64,000 nt of DNA from Echinostoma caproni. Taxonomy: Eukaryota > Platyhelminthes > Trematoda > Plagiorchiida > Echinostomatidae. The stretch is taken from NCBI GenBank assembly GCA_900618425.1, contig UZAN01040140.1:1-64000 (forward strand). Reading direction: 5' to 3'. How positions within the stretch are numbered: position 1 is the stretch's first letter; the number at the start of each line of letters is the position of its first letter. Below are positions 53,501 to 61,013 of the stretch, in pieces. A model generated the notes under the pieces. It was given only the letters and a program-made list of their open reading frames with translations. It made no database searches and was not told where the DNA came from. The position numbers were made by a program, and so were the translations under genes.

Positions 53501-56500
53501 TGAAATCAAACCACTATCATCATAAATTTGACCTATCTTTGCTATGAAGTCACTGATTATGCTTTTCGAAGCGTTAACGCATACAAATCATGTCACTGAT
53601 CTTGAAAGTGGTTTGTGGTGAGTGATCAAATAAACACACCATTAATGGGAAACTGGAGAAGACCAATTTGCACACTGTTTCTAACCGAACCACCCGAATC
53701 TAGTGATTTATAGCTTGAGGTAAGTAACCAACCAAAATGGTAATAATAATAATAGTATCCTAGCCGACCCACTACTTGACGCTGTTTGATTCCTGTTCGT
53801 TCTTGTCGATGCGTTTTCCATATTTTTCTGATAATATTGATTCTCTGTGCTCGTCGTGTATCTACCAATACACGATGCTTTTCAATTGGTCAGTGGTTGG
53901 CAGCTGTCGATCGACTACAATTATAAATAAACTCGTGGTAATTTCATTGTACATCCACATTGTTGTATTGTAGTGTATCTATTGAGTGTGACTCACAGCT
54001 AATATGTAATTAATGGCCCCCTGGCCTCTGGGTATCTCTTTCGGGGCAGCACTGAATGAAGTAAAACATCAGTTTGCGCAAGAAACTACNNNNNNNNNNN
54101 NNNNNNNNNNNNNNNNNNNNNNNNNNNNNNNNNNNNNNNNNNNNNNNNNNNNNNNNNNNNNNNNNNNNNNNNNNNNNNNNNNNNNNNNNNNNNNNNNNNN
54201 NNNNNNNNNNNNNNNNNNNNNNNNNNNNNNNNNNNNNNNNNNNNNNNNNNNNNNNNNNNNNNNNNNNNNNNNNNNNNNNNNNNNNNNNNNNNNNNNNNNN
54301 NNNNNNNNNNNNNNNNNNNNNNNNNNNNNNNNNNNNNNNNNNNNNNNNNNNNNNNNNNNNNNNNNNNNNNNNNNNNNNNNNNNNNNNNNNNNNNNNNNNN
54401 NNNNNNNNNNNNNNNNNNNNNNNNNNNNNNNNNNNNNNNNNNNNNNNNNNNNNNNNNNNNNNNNNNNNNNNNNNNNNNNNNNNNNNNNNNNNNNNNNNNN
54501 NNNNNNNNNNNNNNNNNNNNNNNNNNNNNNNNNNNNNNNNNNNNNNNNNNNNNNNNNNNNNNNNNNNNNNNNNNNNNNNNNNNNNNNNNNNNNNNNNNNN
54601 NNNNNNNNNNNNNNNNNNNNNNNNNNNNNNNNNNNNNNNNNNNNNCCCCCCCCCCCCCAACAAAAAAACAGCAGATTGTTTTGAAAGTGTATAATGCCAA
54701 ACAAATGGTTATCTGACAGATTCAGGCCAAACTTATGAGCTAGACACATTGACTGTGGGCGGTTCGTTTTGGCAGCACAGCACAAGTGCAGTTCTTTGTA
54801 AAAACCGTGAACCACGGTTTTGTTGCGCCTTGAGAGAAAACAGAAATGTTTGATCACTGAATCCCAAACCGTTTTTTGTTTAATTCTACTCATCACCAGA
54901 TAGAACCTAATCGGTTTCAGTTTTAGTCTTTTTGGTTCCGCGAGTGAATCAGTGTATTACACAGTTGANAAGTTCAATGTTAGTAGTTGTATAACAAATG
55001 TTTTATCGCGTGATTGGATGCGTTTCGTCTAAGTTGTGGGAGAACAGACCAGCACAAATTGATTAGGCGTGTTACGTGAATGTGTCACGGATAATGCTCA
55101 AAAGCTTTTGAAGCATTGCACAGCTGTTTTATCCAGTTTTTCCGAAATGGTGAGTGGTGTACATTTGTTCGAGTTAGTGTATAATGAACCACTTTCTCCT
55201 GATTCACCCTCTTACTACTCAAATCAATCAACGCCTAAGAAGTTGCCTGCCGAATTGGAGTGATGAAACACTGAGAAACCTGGTGGTGGTATTCTGGATG
55301 TACGTTCGAATTTGGATCTTCGCAAGTTCGATAAAGTGTATTTTGGACGGCCCTAAAATTACGACTCTACGGTGTTGTGTATCTCAGATTGGCACAAGTT
55401 TCGTATCTTTTGTATACAGGAAAACATATGTGAAAAAATTCACGATGCGTTCAACCTTCTTGATCGACTGAAGAGAATTTTCTGCGAAATGACACTGAGA
55501 GTTTATCTGTCTGCCCTTTCGATTCCATCGTCACACACAATCCTCAGTTCTATCAGTCAGTTGAACATTCGGAAGCAGTTCACTTGAGGTTCGGGGCTCT
55601 TATTAGATAGCATCAGAAGTGCATATCCAAGGTCTCCTCTGGGCGTTGAATCCCGAATCCATAGTATTGGAGGTGATTGTGTAATGAGTTTGTCAACCAC
55701 TTGACCACAATTGTCAATTCATGTTTGCTCAGACGTCTCTTTCAAATATATCTCCTTTTTTAGGGAGGGGGGTAGCTGACAATAAAGAAAGGATACGCAG
55801 TGTACGATCCACGATCTTCAATGAGAAGCCTCCCATAAAGTGTAGTGCTTCTTGAATGCACAACTAACTCTCGGAACGGAATATTAGGCATAACGATGTA
55901 GTCTTAAGAATGGCGAGTTCTCTTGCATAACATTCATCCTACAAGACTACTCTGTGAGTTGAATGCGAGGCGATTCATTAGTCAAAATTTCAAGCAATAA
56001 GTTGTTTTCAACAGAGTGAGAAATCATTTGTCAGTGCGTTGGCAGAAAACGCATACTATAATGCAACATTGAATACAACTTGTTTTTATAAATAAATTAT
56101 GATTTTTTATTGTTTCCATCGATATTGAATGAAGTTAGAGTTATTATGCTGGATTTTTCGAGCACATTGTACCAAACCTCTGATTCGTTTTGTAATTAGA
56201 TTTATCCATTCTAGCAACTTAAACTGACTTTGATGATCATTTAACCACTAAGACACTTCAGCCGACCTACCGGGACAACTCATAAATGTTATTATTAATG
56301 ATACTTTCGAAATTTGTATTTACTTCGCACTGACAACTGATTGAAGTACCTGAAATTTATATTCACTATAGTATATATCCACCTGTGTTATCCGAATAGA
56401 TCATAGGCGATATATGTACTCGAAAATTGCGTTTCGCTGATTTTGTTTCTTCTTTGACTGTATTCGCAGACGATGACAATGTGCTCTTATTTTTCTGAGA

Positions 56501-59500
56501 ACCTCCATATTAGATTCTTTTGCAGTGTCACTTCCACCCGCTTTCTTCACTTATGCTATTTTTCTAATGTTTTCATTGTTCTCCCCCCCCTTTGCTTCGG
56601 AATCGCCGCGCTGGATTTGTTCCAATCCCAGCTGATTTCCGCCATGGACAAAGAATGGCATCCGGATCACTTCACTTGTGCCAATTGTGGAACCGGATTA
56701 GTCCGGGTAGATTTCTACGAGCGTGACAATAATCCGTACTGTTTGGATTGTCACGCACGTCTATTCTCCCCCAAATGCGCCTATTGTGGTGAAGCGATCC
56801 TTGAGGTGAGCATGCCAAGTGCTTCAGTTTCAGCAGGATCGGAGAAGATGTACACTAAACATGGTCCTGGTAATCTCATTCTAATGCCCATATGCACGGG
56901 TCTGTGTTGTGTTTTTGTGTCTGTGCGTGGGTTCCTCGTTGTTTCATATTTCATTTTATCCTAATAGAATTACTCGTGGGTCTGTCTGTGAACTTGCGTG
57001 GGATTTACGAGTACATATTTAATTTACACAAATATGTAATAAAATTGTTGGCTGTCTGTCGTGTGGCTTGGGGGTTAGGGTTTCTGCTCCCAACCACCAG
57101 ATTGCAAAAGTGCCCATCGTTGACTGTTTAGCTCCAAAAGAACAATAGCTACCGAATAAATGTTTCGATATTCATACGTAAAGCTACATGGGTAAAACAA
57201 TGCATTTCATACGCGGGAACTCCCCAGAAGTGAAACACGTACACAGTATGATGCACAGTACGATGCACGTGCGGTAATCATTAATGATGGCAATAACTGT
57301 TATCGAATTCGTTTTTATCCCCCAGAAACACTTCACGGACCTAGATAACTGGTGCCAGCTAAGTTAAATTCTTGTTCCGCTTCAACCAGAATCATGCCTT
57401 TCTATACTGAAATTAGAGTTAAACTTGAAAATATTTGTTGGAGCTTCCCTGCACCGCAGTTCATCGCAAACTGTCACTATCCATTTTAGTTGTACCAGGT
57501 GAAAGATTGTATATCACTTACAGTATACTTAACCACAGAAATTGTTCATCAGAATCTTCGGTATGTTGCGTATTTTGTCTAAGGAGCTTAACTCATTAAA
57601 AGGATTTTAAACGTCGTTTACCAAAGCACATATACCTATTTGGGGAGTGTTGTTACATTCCATTATAGCATTAAGCGAGGCAATTTTTACAACTCGGTTG
57701 TGTCCCCCAAAACGCACCTCGATACTGGACTTGTACAATCACTTTCAATATTCTGTATCAGCCAGACGTGTATAATATACGGTTGACCATTCGTTCTTTG
57801 CTTAATTAGTGCTGTTAACTTTGTGCCTGCGATACTCAATTATCGGGCTGCATTCAAGGTGAGCTCGGGTCAGATTTCAGGTCAAAAAGATTATCAGTTC
57901 TTAAAAACCTGATTTTCTGCATCGATGCTCATAATCACCAAACTGATTGTTCTGTCCTTGGCAGAACCGATAAGTTTACCAGCAGATATTTCAAAATGTT
58001 ATATTCATCCTTTTCGTTAAGTAAACTAGAAAAACGCTTTGAAAACCTAAATTTTGATGAGCAGCTGACTTAGTTCTGTTATAAGAACTAACGTACCATG
58101 CATGATGAGGAACACCTGATTTCTTTTATCAAAATTTAATTTGGTATTCACAGTCAAACATATTTCGGCGCTTCCAATGGCTTCGGATGACAATTAGAAA
58201 ACATAACACTGATTCAGAGACCATTCAATGGTGAAGCACATTGGCAATACACGAAGACATGCACTTTGATCAGGAACGATGAAGTCCTTCTCGTTCCATA
58301 TGAAACATTCCCTGTGAAAATATATTACTTCAGATTGATGCATTTCTAACCTGTCGATCCCTGAGTATATATTTTTATCTCAGAAAAAGGAAAGACATCA
58401 AACAAGGAATGCGTATTGTTGTGCTTGAACAATACGTATTTAATCAGACAAATGAGAGAAATAAACATTTCTCGAATTTTAACATCTAATACAAATCCGA
58501 AAACCAGTAAATATAGCTTATTTTTGGTAAGAATTGATTGAAACTCTGTTTAAGTGAACCGACTCATTGAGATTAATCTCAAAGCATACCATTTCAAGTG
58601 AAAAATTCTATCGCCAAAATGAAGAGAATAGTTTGGATTTTCGTCAAAACTGTCGGTCGCGAACATCTTGGATGTGTATGTGCCAATTTTATCCACGCGG
58701 TGCTTCAGAGGTTGACAGTCAATCCGTTTTATCTGAGATGCTATCACTTCTCGCATTCACTTCTTGACTGTGCAATAAATCATCGCTTACATAATCCGAC
58801 TGCACTGTAGCAGAGGGATGATTATGACAGCTCAAGGCAAGAGACCCTGGCCAAATTGCGCTCCAGAGCAGTACATGCTGAGCACACGCATCCATTTGTC
58901 AGCTGCCTATCTCTCTTCTTTTTGCTCTCATTCGTCTCCGGAATCTGTTTCCCTAGAAACAGATTGCATGATATTTCCGGTGAGGTAGTTCGAGCTATAT
59001 CGTGTCACATTAGAGGTTCGTTATTGAAGTGGTTGAATATTATGTGATTGTCTCTCAACAGGTGGTGATCTGGACATGTGCACGTGAGCAGTTACTTGTG
59101 GCATATTAGAAAAGGGGCACGACACAATGTCCAATGCATGAGTTTCTTTAAACGCGCCTGTATGTATTGGTAAAGAATTATTGTTAGCTGGAATAACAAC
59201 TGACGAAATGGGGGAAAGTAAAGTAACCTGAACAAGAGAACTTTGATCAATTGACGTGTAAAGAGCGGTGAAACGTATGAAATTCCCGACCATGTCGTGA
59301 ATCATGAAATGTTTACCTTGTCTCAGTGAGTTATCATTTATCACAACCTGTTTATTAAATCAAAAAGCCCTCAGGTTATGAAGTGCATAAAACACAGTAT
59401 AATGGTATAGTTTACTATTCTGATTATTACTAAATCTTTGGCGCCGAGTGCTAATTAAACTGACTGAATACGTGCGAAATCGCACAATCAGTAATACACA

Positions 59501-61013
59501 ACAGTGTAGGAGGAATTCGAAATATTTTCTCCTGTGTACTCATATGGTTTACGATGATCGGATCATGTACCATATTTGAAAGGTACAACCAGTATACACC
59601 TTAGTAAATTATTTGCCACTTTACAAGTTTTCGTAAACTTATGCAAAGTTTATCGGTCAACGTGAACACCATTCATTTATCATTCTCATGGGTGCAAAAG
59701 ATGCAGTTTGAATTAATTAGTTGGGGCATTGGGAGTAGTGTATGCCGTCCACAGCAACCCTCTTCGACTTTAACAATATAAGCTGGAACCCCACCAATGT
59801 TGCCCTGTATATTTATTTTGCGCACATGGCTTTTAACCGCTCAATGTTTCCTTCCTTAATACTCATTATAACTCCATAACGCATAAAGAATTGATTTAAA
59901 ACCAATAAACTTAATCAAGGTTTGTTTATTTGGTCTATGAACCAGAAACAAAAACTGGATTAATAATTCCATTGTAAATAAGAGTGATGAAACAGGGAGC
60001 CTACAAATATCGTTTAACCGCCATCTTCTGCATAGAGAAAACGTTCCAAAAGAACGATAATAAATTCAAATATGACATGGACTGGAATCTTCTGGGAGAC
60101 GGTATAACAGTTCAAACTTATGCTTAGTTCAAGCATCTGTATTTTGCTGTACGTGACAAAGGCTTGATCAATATATGTGTATATATTTGAATTAAATACT
60201 AAGACATTAGAATTACAAGAATGAAATCTTAACACCCGTGTCCAATCATATGATCGAGGATATATGATTTGATTTGACTATGTAATGAATTCGTCATATA
60301 AGTGAAGCGTGAGTTAAAAATCTAGAAAGCACTGGGTATTTGTTTCGATTTGGTTGAATCACATCAGCTTTGCAAATCAATCGACCAGTTCGGGGGATCA
60401 AACCCGGGATCTCACAGGTAGAATGCAAGCATATTACCCAATTGACCACCAATCAACCGAACAGACATTTTACTCATTCCTAATATATGAAAGCGGTTGA
60501 GATATATCATATATATTAAAAATGGAAAATTGTACCACATCACGTCAGTCCTTTAGCTCGTGAATATTCTCCTAGAGATTACATAAGACCAAGGTCTTAT
60601 TAAATTTTGTATCATAAAATATACAACTGTACATACCACTTTAATAAAAAAGGGATGCAGCTGTTCAGTCGCCGTCTGGGGGGACGACGATAGGGAAAAC
60701 CGGGAGGTCACTCATCCATATCCACAAGTCATGGCTTACTGAGTATACACAAATAGTTTGATTTACCTCTGTTGCTCCAGATTGCCTCACATATGGCCAC
60801 GGACCACTAAAACGTGATTTCGCGCACAACACACTTTGCAATTTCACAAATCGTTCGCTATATGCTTTAATCTGCTTGTTGCATTTCGTTTCAGAAATGC
60901 ATCGTTGCCTTATCGCGAGCTTGGCATCCGGAACACTTTTTCTGTTACGGTTGTCAACGGGCATTCAATGACAGCGTCACCGTTCATGAACACGAGGACA
61001 AAGTTTACTGCCC
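539..61013 (+). CDS. PXN: Paxillin-family focal adhesion adaptor, multi-exon gene, 3' end unresolved
   Basis: Joined exons 539-551, 19838-20146, 20690-20741, 23200-23332, 47041-47424, 56632-56805 and 60895-61013 read as one frame of 394 codons with no stop; all introns are GT..AG and every phase matches. Seen in the protein: an LD motif at residues 4-11 (LDALLNEL), a YSYP site at 102-105, a second LD motif at 158-165 (LDDLLISL), an LD5-like motif at 263-270, LIM1 at 287-337 and LIM2 from 346. This order is that of paxillin (LD motifs then LIM domains). The family is cytoplasmic, docks FAK and vinculin through LD motifs, and targets focal adhesions through its LIM domains; that role here is inferred by homology. 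Vertebrate paxillin has five LD motifs and four LIMs; here LD2 and LD3 are not seen and LIM3-LIM4 are missing from the window. Leupaxin and Hic-5 are vertebrate relatives; an invertebrate single-copy paxillin is the simplest call. Confidence 0.9.
712..735. repeat. Perfect 24-bp palindrome
   Basis: The two 12-base halves (aatccatatcta and tagatatggatt) are exact reverse complements with no spacer. It lies 160 bases inside intron 1. It could be a dimeric protein site or a chance AT-rich inverted repeat; function unknown. Confidence 0.6.
2450..2970. repeat. GC-rich block, probable degraded retrotransposon or other dispersed repeat
   Basis: This half-kilobase differs sharply in composition from its AT-rich surroundings: runs such as gcggggcggtg, ggagggggtcaaacg and ccacccccgaccat. 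A 90-codon frame (2486-2758) and an overlapping 61-codon frame run through it, but neither shows a recognisable domain, signal peptide or sensible start. The sharp composition change suggests an inserted element, perhaps the untranslated part of a non-LTR retrotransposon. No ends or target-site duplications were found, so the class is a guess. Confidence 0.35.
5565..5595. repeat. ATCA tetranucleotide microsatellite
   Basis: About seven uninterrupted ATCA units inside intron 1. Confidence 0.9.
9112..9232. repeat. Impure AAC/ACT trinucleotide repeat tract
   Basis: Interrupted runs of aac and act triplets (actactactactac at the core). On the reverse strand they encode Ser/Gly/Cys-rich low-complexity peptide; that frame (within 9098-9415) is a repeat artefact, not a gene. 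Confidence 0.85.
10046..10187. repeat. Long imperfect inverted repeat (foldback element or hairpin)
   Basis: Left arm about 10046-10100 and right arm about 10136-10187 pair with a few mismatches and small gaps around a loop of about 35 bases. Outer segments: tgattgattt pairs with aaatcaatca, and ctatcc(c/t)tcggac pairs with gtccgaaggatag. Inner segments: cagttcatcgattc pairs with gattcgatgaactg. The stem is longer than a normal animal microRNA precursor, so a MITE or foldback transposon is the likelier origin. Confidence 0.7.
11535..11700 (+). repeat. Probable tRNA-derived SINE
   Basis: Internal pol III promoter-like boxes: ttggcacaatggcaacac resembles an A box, and gagttcaacgaacg about 40 bases later resembles a degenerate B box. 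The tRNA-like head does not fold into a full cloverleaf, so it is not called as a tRNA gene. Ends not resolved. Confidence 0.4.
16075..16850 (-). pseudogene. Dead Tc1/mariner-type transposase
   Basis: Reading the minus strand: a region with SRYLSEEDSNIITRAHKLG, like the N-terminal helix-turn-helix segment of Tc1/mariner transposases (about 16640-16770); then LLIWAEVKHGQACR, GTINSGKFASVMKK and QDNTPCHVSRE, which match the central catalytic core including the second Asp (about 16365-16440); then LPPNSPDFNVIENLFSVLK, the classic third-acid motif (about 16205-16265). The pieces lie in three frames, a stop occurs after HGQACR, and part of the centre between the DNA-binding and catalytic regions is missing, so it cannot make an active enzyme. 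It is a transposon relic in intron 1, antisense to the host gene. Terminal inverted repeats were not located. Confidence 0.85.
18700..19005. repeat. GC-rich block of unknown type, likely repeat-derived
   Basis: A sharp GC-rich island in AT-rich intron, with segments such as ggtcgagggaaacaccgg and gtggacccttggggatcac. A short open frame crosses about 18870-18980 but has no recognisable domain. The composition resembles fragments of retrotransposons; no ends seen. Confidence 0.3.
19605..19650. repeat. GAC-rich tract
   Basis: gacgacgacgacgaggacaa followed by related triplets; low-complexity sequence just upstream of exon 2. Confidence 0.7.
19838..20146 (+). CDS. PXN: Paxillin exon 2: LD1 motif and Tyr-rich linker
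   Basis: Acceptor ctacag at 19837, donor gtaatt at 20147; 309 bases, phase 1 in and phase 1 out. It encodes residues 5 (split) to 107. LDALLNEL (4-11, spanning the junction) is an LD motif of the LDxLLxxL type, the amphipathic helix that in paxillins binds FAK, vinculin and related partners. The linker is rich in Ser, Thr, Asp and Pro and looks disordered. Near its end, YSYPP (102-106) gives a Tyr-x-x-Pro, the consensus for Crk SH2 binding once phosphorylated; vertebrate paxillin carries a similar YSYP near Tyr31. Tyr81 and Tyr95 lie in acidic contexts. The open frame continues upstream to 19801, but the acceptor and the conserved DALL junction favour 19838. Confidence 0.88.
20147..20689 (+). 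other. Intron 2 (543 bp, phase 1)
   Basis: Bounded by gtaatt and ttttag. It contains a perfect hairpin at 20454-20479 and nothing else recognised. Confidence 0.85.
20454..20479. repeat. Perfect 11-bp stem, 4-nt loop hairpin in intron 2
   Basis: Stem gatattggctt, loop atga, then the exact complement aagccaatatc. Too short for a microRNA precursor. The following bases are not T-rich. Function unknown. Confidence 0.6.
20690..20741 (+). CDS. PXN: Paxillin exon 3: Ser-rich linker
   Basis: Acceptor catttttag and donor gtaagt; 52 bases, phase 1 in and phase 2 out. It encodes residues 108-124 (ESGSSSVKSPFSPNSVI) and the first two bases of His125. KSPF and FSPN are possible proline-directed Ser phosphorylation sites. 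The exon is short and unordered, but its phase fits both neighbours exactly and both splice sites are strong. It could be a cassette only if skipped together with exon 4, because its length is not a multiple of three. Confidence 0.8.
20742..23199 (+). other. Intron 3 (2.46 kb, phase 2), with a possible tRNA-like repeat
   Basis: Bounded by gtaagt and gactag. At about 20990-21085 a tRNA-like segment is visible: tagctttctggttaacgc (A-box-like) and ggtttcgaacccgggag (B-box-like), about 60 bases apart, probably a SINE remnant. The remaining 2 kb shows no gene. Confidence 0.65.
23200..23332 (+). CDS. PXN: Paxillin exon 4: LD4 motif
   Basis: Acceptor gactag (23194-23199) preceded by a T-rich tract, donor gtgagt at 23333; 133 bases, phase 2 in and phase 0 out. 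It encodes the end of His125 through Lys169. A Gly/Ser-rich start is followed by an acidic-basic helix (LLEEQNKETRRAAEQAAQ) and then LDDLLISLGQFK (158-169). That segment aligns with vertebrate paxillin LD4, LDELMASLSDFK as I recall it, including the Phe-Lys after the motif. LD4 is the site that in other animals recruits FAK and GIT/PKL. The motif leaves the exon flush with its 3' border. Confidence 0.92.
23515..23535. repeat. GT-rich microsatellite
   Basis: gtgtgtttgtgtgtgtgtgt. Confidence 0.8.
23782..23804. repeat. ATA/ATG trinucleotide microsatellite
   Basis: ataataataataatgataat. Confidence 0.85.
26674..26691. repeat. CT microsatellite
   Basis: Nine CT units followed by ccag. It resembles an acceptor tract, but the following open stretch does not continue any paxillin frame. 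Confidence 0.85.
27761..27779. repeat. GT microsatellite
   Basis: gtgtgtgtgtgtgtttgtg. Confidence 0.8.
32884..33208 (-). mobile_element. tRNA-core repeat with inverted ends and 7-bp target duplication
   Basis: On the minus strand an A box (tggtgtagtgggtagcg, complement of about 33043-33059) and a B box (tcccgggttcgatgccc, complement of 33004-33020) form a pol III-type promoter core. A 36-base arm at 32884-32919 is the reverse complement of 33138-33173 at 32 of 36 positions. The direct repeat agtaact flanks the element exactly at 32877-32883 and 33209-33215, fitting a target-site duplication. There is no poly-A tail. The tRNA core suggests a SINE, while the inverted arms suggest a MITE-like element; the class is unresolved. 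Related copies are at about 42.0 and 60.3 kb and a diverged one at 39.05 kb. Confidence 0.7.
33803..33832. repeat. CT then AT microsatellites
   Basis: ctctctctctct followed by atatatatatatatat, adjacent. Confidence 0.9.
35207..35743. other. Assembly gap (537 N)
   Basis: A run of N only. Open frames that cross it are artefacts. It is preceded by a T run (tttttttt), typical of a stalled read. Confidence 0.99.
36229..36262. repeat. Three tandem copies of an 11-bp unit
   Basis: cagtatatcac occurs three times, the first two directly joined, the third after one extra base. Confidence 0.8.
38669..38713. repeat. AC/GT near-palindromic tract
   Basis: gtgtatacac followed by aaacacacacacacgtgtttg: alternating purine-pyrimidine sequence able to fold back on itself. 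It ends in tttcag, an acceptor-like sequence. Confidence 0.7.
39045..39210 (-). repeat. Diverged copy of the tRNA-core repeat
   Basis: cactggacagctgtttcgtc and cagcagcgcg match the 33-kb element (cactggacaactgtttcgac, cagcagtgcg). A weak tRNA-like core follows at about 39150-39205 on the minus strand. It is too decayed to define ends. Confidence 0.45.
41600..41790 (+). mobile_element. tRNA-derived SINE with A-rich tail
   Basis: A-box-like gtggctgttttccagtgg (about 41616-41633), B box tgggttcgaacgcc (41665-41678), a short tRNA-unrelated body, and an A-rich end (caataaacaaaaaaagg, about 41772-41788). This order is typical of a SINE transcribed by pol III and mobilised by a LINE. It is a different family from the 33-kb element. 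Confidence 0.6.
42024..42345 (+). mobile_element. Second copy of the tRNA-core repeat, opposite orientation
   Basis: A box tggccgagcgggtagcg (42173-42189) and a degenerate B box cccgggttggatctc (about 42213-42227), followed by gagtctatggattcgcactg as in the 33-kb copy read on its minus strand. Both flanks carry the same tail module in opposite orientation: aattcgtcgtgtatagagcc on the left, and cttcatttgctctatgaaa on the right. So this copy also has an inverted-arm structure. No target duplication found. Confidence 0.6.
47041..47424 (+). CDS. PXN: Paxillin exon 5: linker, LD5-like motif and start of LIM1
   Basis: Acceptor gtgtttag at 47040, donor gtatgt at 47425; 384 bases, phase 0 on both sides. 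It encodes residues 170-297. A long Thr/Asn/Ser-rich linker with no predicted fold leads to LSNMLSNLSSELAQQGAI (263-280), which aligns with vertebrate LD5 (LDSMLGSLQSDLNKLG as I recall it), but with Ser264 in place of the motif's Asp. Then KGFCHACHKPIVGM opens LIM1, with zinc ligands Cys287 and Cys290. The exon begins precisely with ATG (Met170), so an alternative transcript starting here could give an LD5-LIM form lacking LD1 and LD4; that is inference. Confidence 0.93.
49450..49731 (+). mobile_element. tRNA-derived SINE
   Basis: A box tggcgcagtggtttagc (49459-49475) and B box gaggttcgagccccgcc (49510-49526) at normal tRNA spacing, a GC-rich tRNA-unrelated body, and an A-rich end (ataaataaaaagc). 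Possible short direct repeats gctac flank it (about 49448 and 49731). A short open frame through it is incidental. Confidence 0.65.
52904..52922. repeat. AT microsatellite
   Basis: tatatatatatatatata. Confidence 0.9.
54090..54658. other. Assembly gap (556 N) followed by poly-C
   Basis: N from 54090 to 54645, then 13 C. The homopolymer edge suggests a sequencing stall. Frames that cross it are artefacts. Confidence 0.99.
55025..55590 (+). pseudogene. Broken coding relic of unidentified protein
   Basis: Coding-like text continues across stops and a frame change. First part: VVGEQTSTN, a TGA, then LRECVTDNAQKLLKHC and FSEMVSGVHLFELVYNEP, ending with KKLPAELE and a stop at 55261-55263. Shifting frame, GGGILDVRSNLDLRKFDK, VYFGRP, a stop, then DWHKFRIFCIQENICEK and IHDAFNLLDRLKRIF up to about 55585. 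The biased composition and complex residues over more than 500 bases suggest an old retrocopy or transposon ORF. I do not recognise the family. It sits in a phase 0 intron and does not fit as a paxillin exon. A real gene with short introns is the alternative. Confidence 0.4.
56632..56805 (+). CDS. PXN: Paxillin exon 6: remainder of LIM1, start of LIM2
   Basis: Acceptor ccaatcccag, donor gtgagc; 174 bases, phase 0 on both sides, residues 298-355. LISAMDKEWHPDHFTCANC continues LIM1 exactly where vertebrate paxillin has VVTAMGKTWHPEHFVCTHC. Zinc ligands: His307 and His310 with Cys287/Cys290, then Cys313, Cys316, Cys334 and Cys337. The last ligand is Cys (CLDC) where vertebrate paxillin LIM1 has Asp; both are accepted in LIM domains. 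FYERDNNPYC and LFSPKCAYC are also highly conserved. LIM2 opens with Cys346 and Cys349 and GEAILE. LIM domains mediate focal-adhesion targeting. The open frame extends upstream to 56473 without homology, so the acceptor decides the border. Confidence 0.95.
56806..60894 (+). other. Intron 6 (4.1 kb, phase 0), interrupts LIM2
   Basis: Bounded by gtgagc and gtttcag. It contains a copy of the tRNA-core repeat at 60.3 kb, a 14-bp palindrome at 58566-58579 (tgagattaatctca) and no supportable gene in 56.8-60.25 kb. Confidence 0.8.
60290..60465 (-). mobile_element. Third copy of the tRNA-core repeat (partial)
   Basis: Minus strand B box tcccgggtttgatc (complement of 60396-60409) and a decayed A box (complement of 60432-60448). 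The flanking gtgaagcgtgagttaaaaat and aaagcactgggtatttgttt match the tail of the 33-kb copy. The inverted head arm is not recognisable here. Confidence 0.6.
60895..61013 (+). CDS. PXN: Paxillin exon 7: most of LIM2
   Basis: Acceptor cgtttcag, donor gtaagt; 119 bases, phase 0 in and phase 2 out, residues 356-394 plus two bases (CC) of codon 395, which must be Pro. [20 protein letters not shown] aligns with vertebrate LIM2 [20 protein letters not shown] (from memory). Zinc ligands: Cys346, Cys349, His366, His369, then Cys372, Cys375 and Cys394; the eighth ligand must come from the next exon. The segment QRAFNDSVTVHEHEDKVYC is more acidic and His-rich than the vertebrate form. Confidence 0.95.

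Larger units (their letters stand above)
47425..56631 (+). other. Intron 5 (9.2 kb, phase 0), interrupts LIM1
   Basis: Bounded by gtatgt and atcccag. It contains a SINE at 49.45 kb, an AT tract at 52.9 kb, the second assembly gap and a broken coding relic at 55 kb. The other stretches (47.4-49.4, 49.75-52.9, 52.9-54.0 and 55.6-56.5 kb) show no gene. Confidence 0.75.

Noticed and set aside
54010..54896. Several 200-275 codon frames on both strands around 54.0-54.9 kb
   Set aside because: They run through the second N gap; the flanks show no domain.
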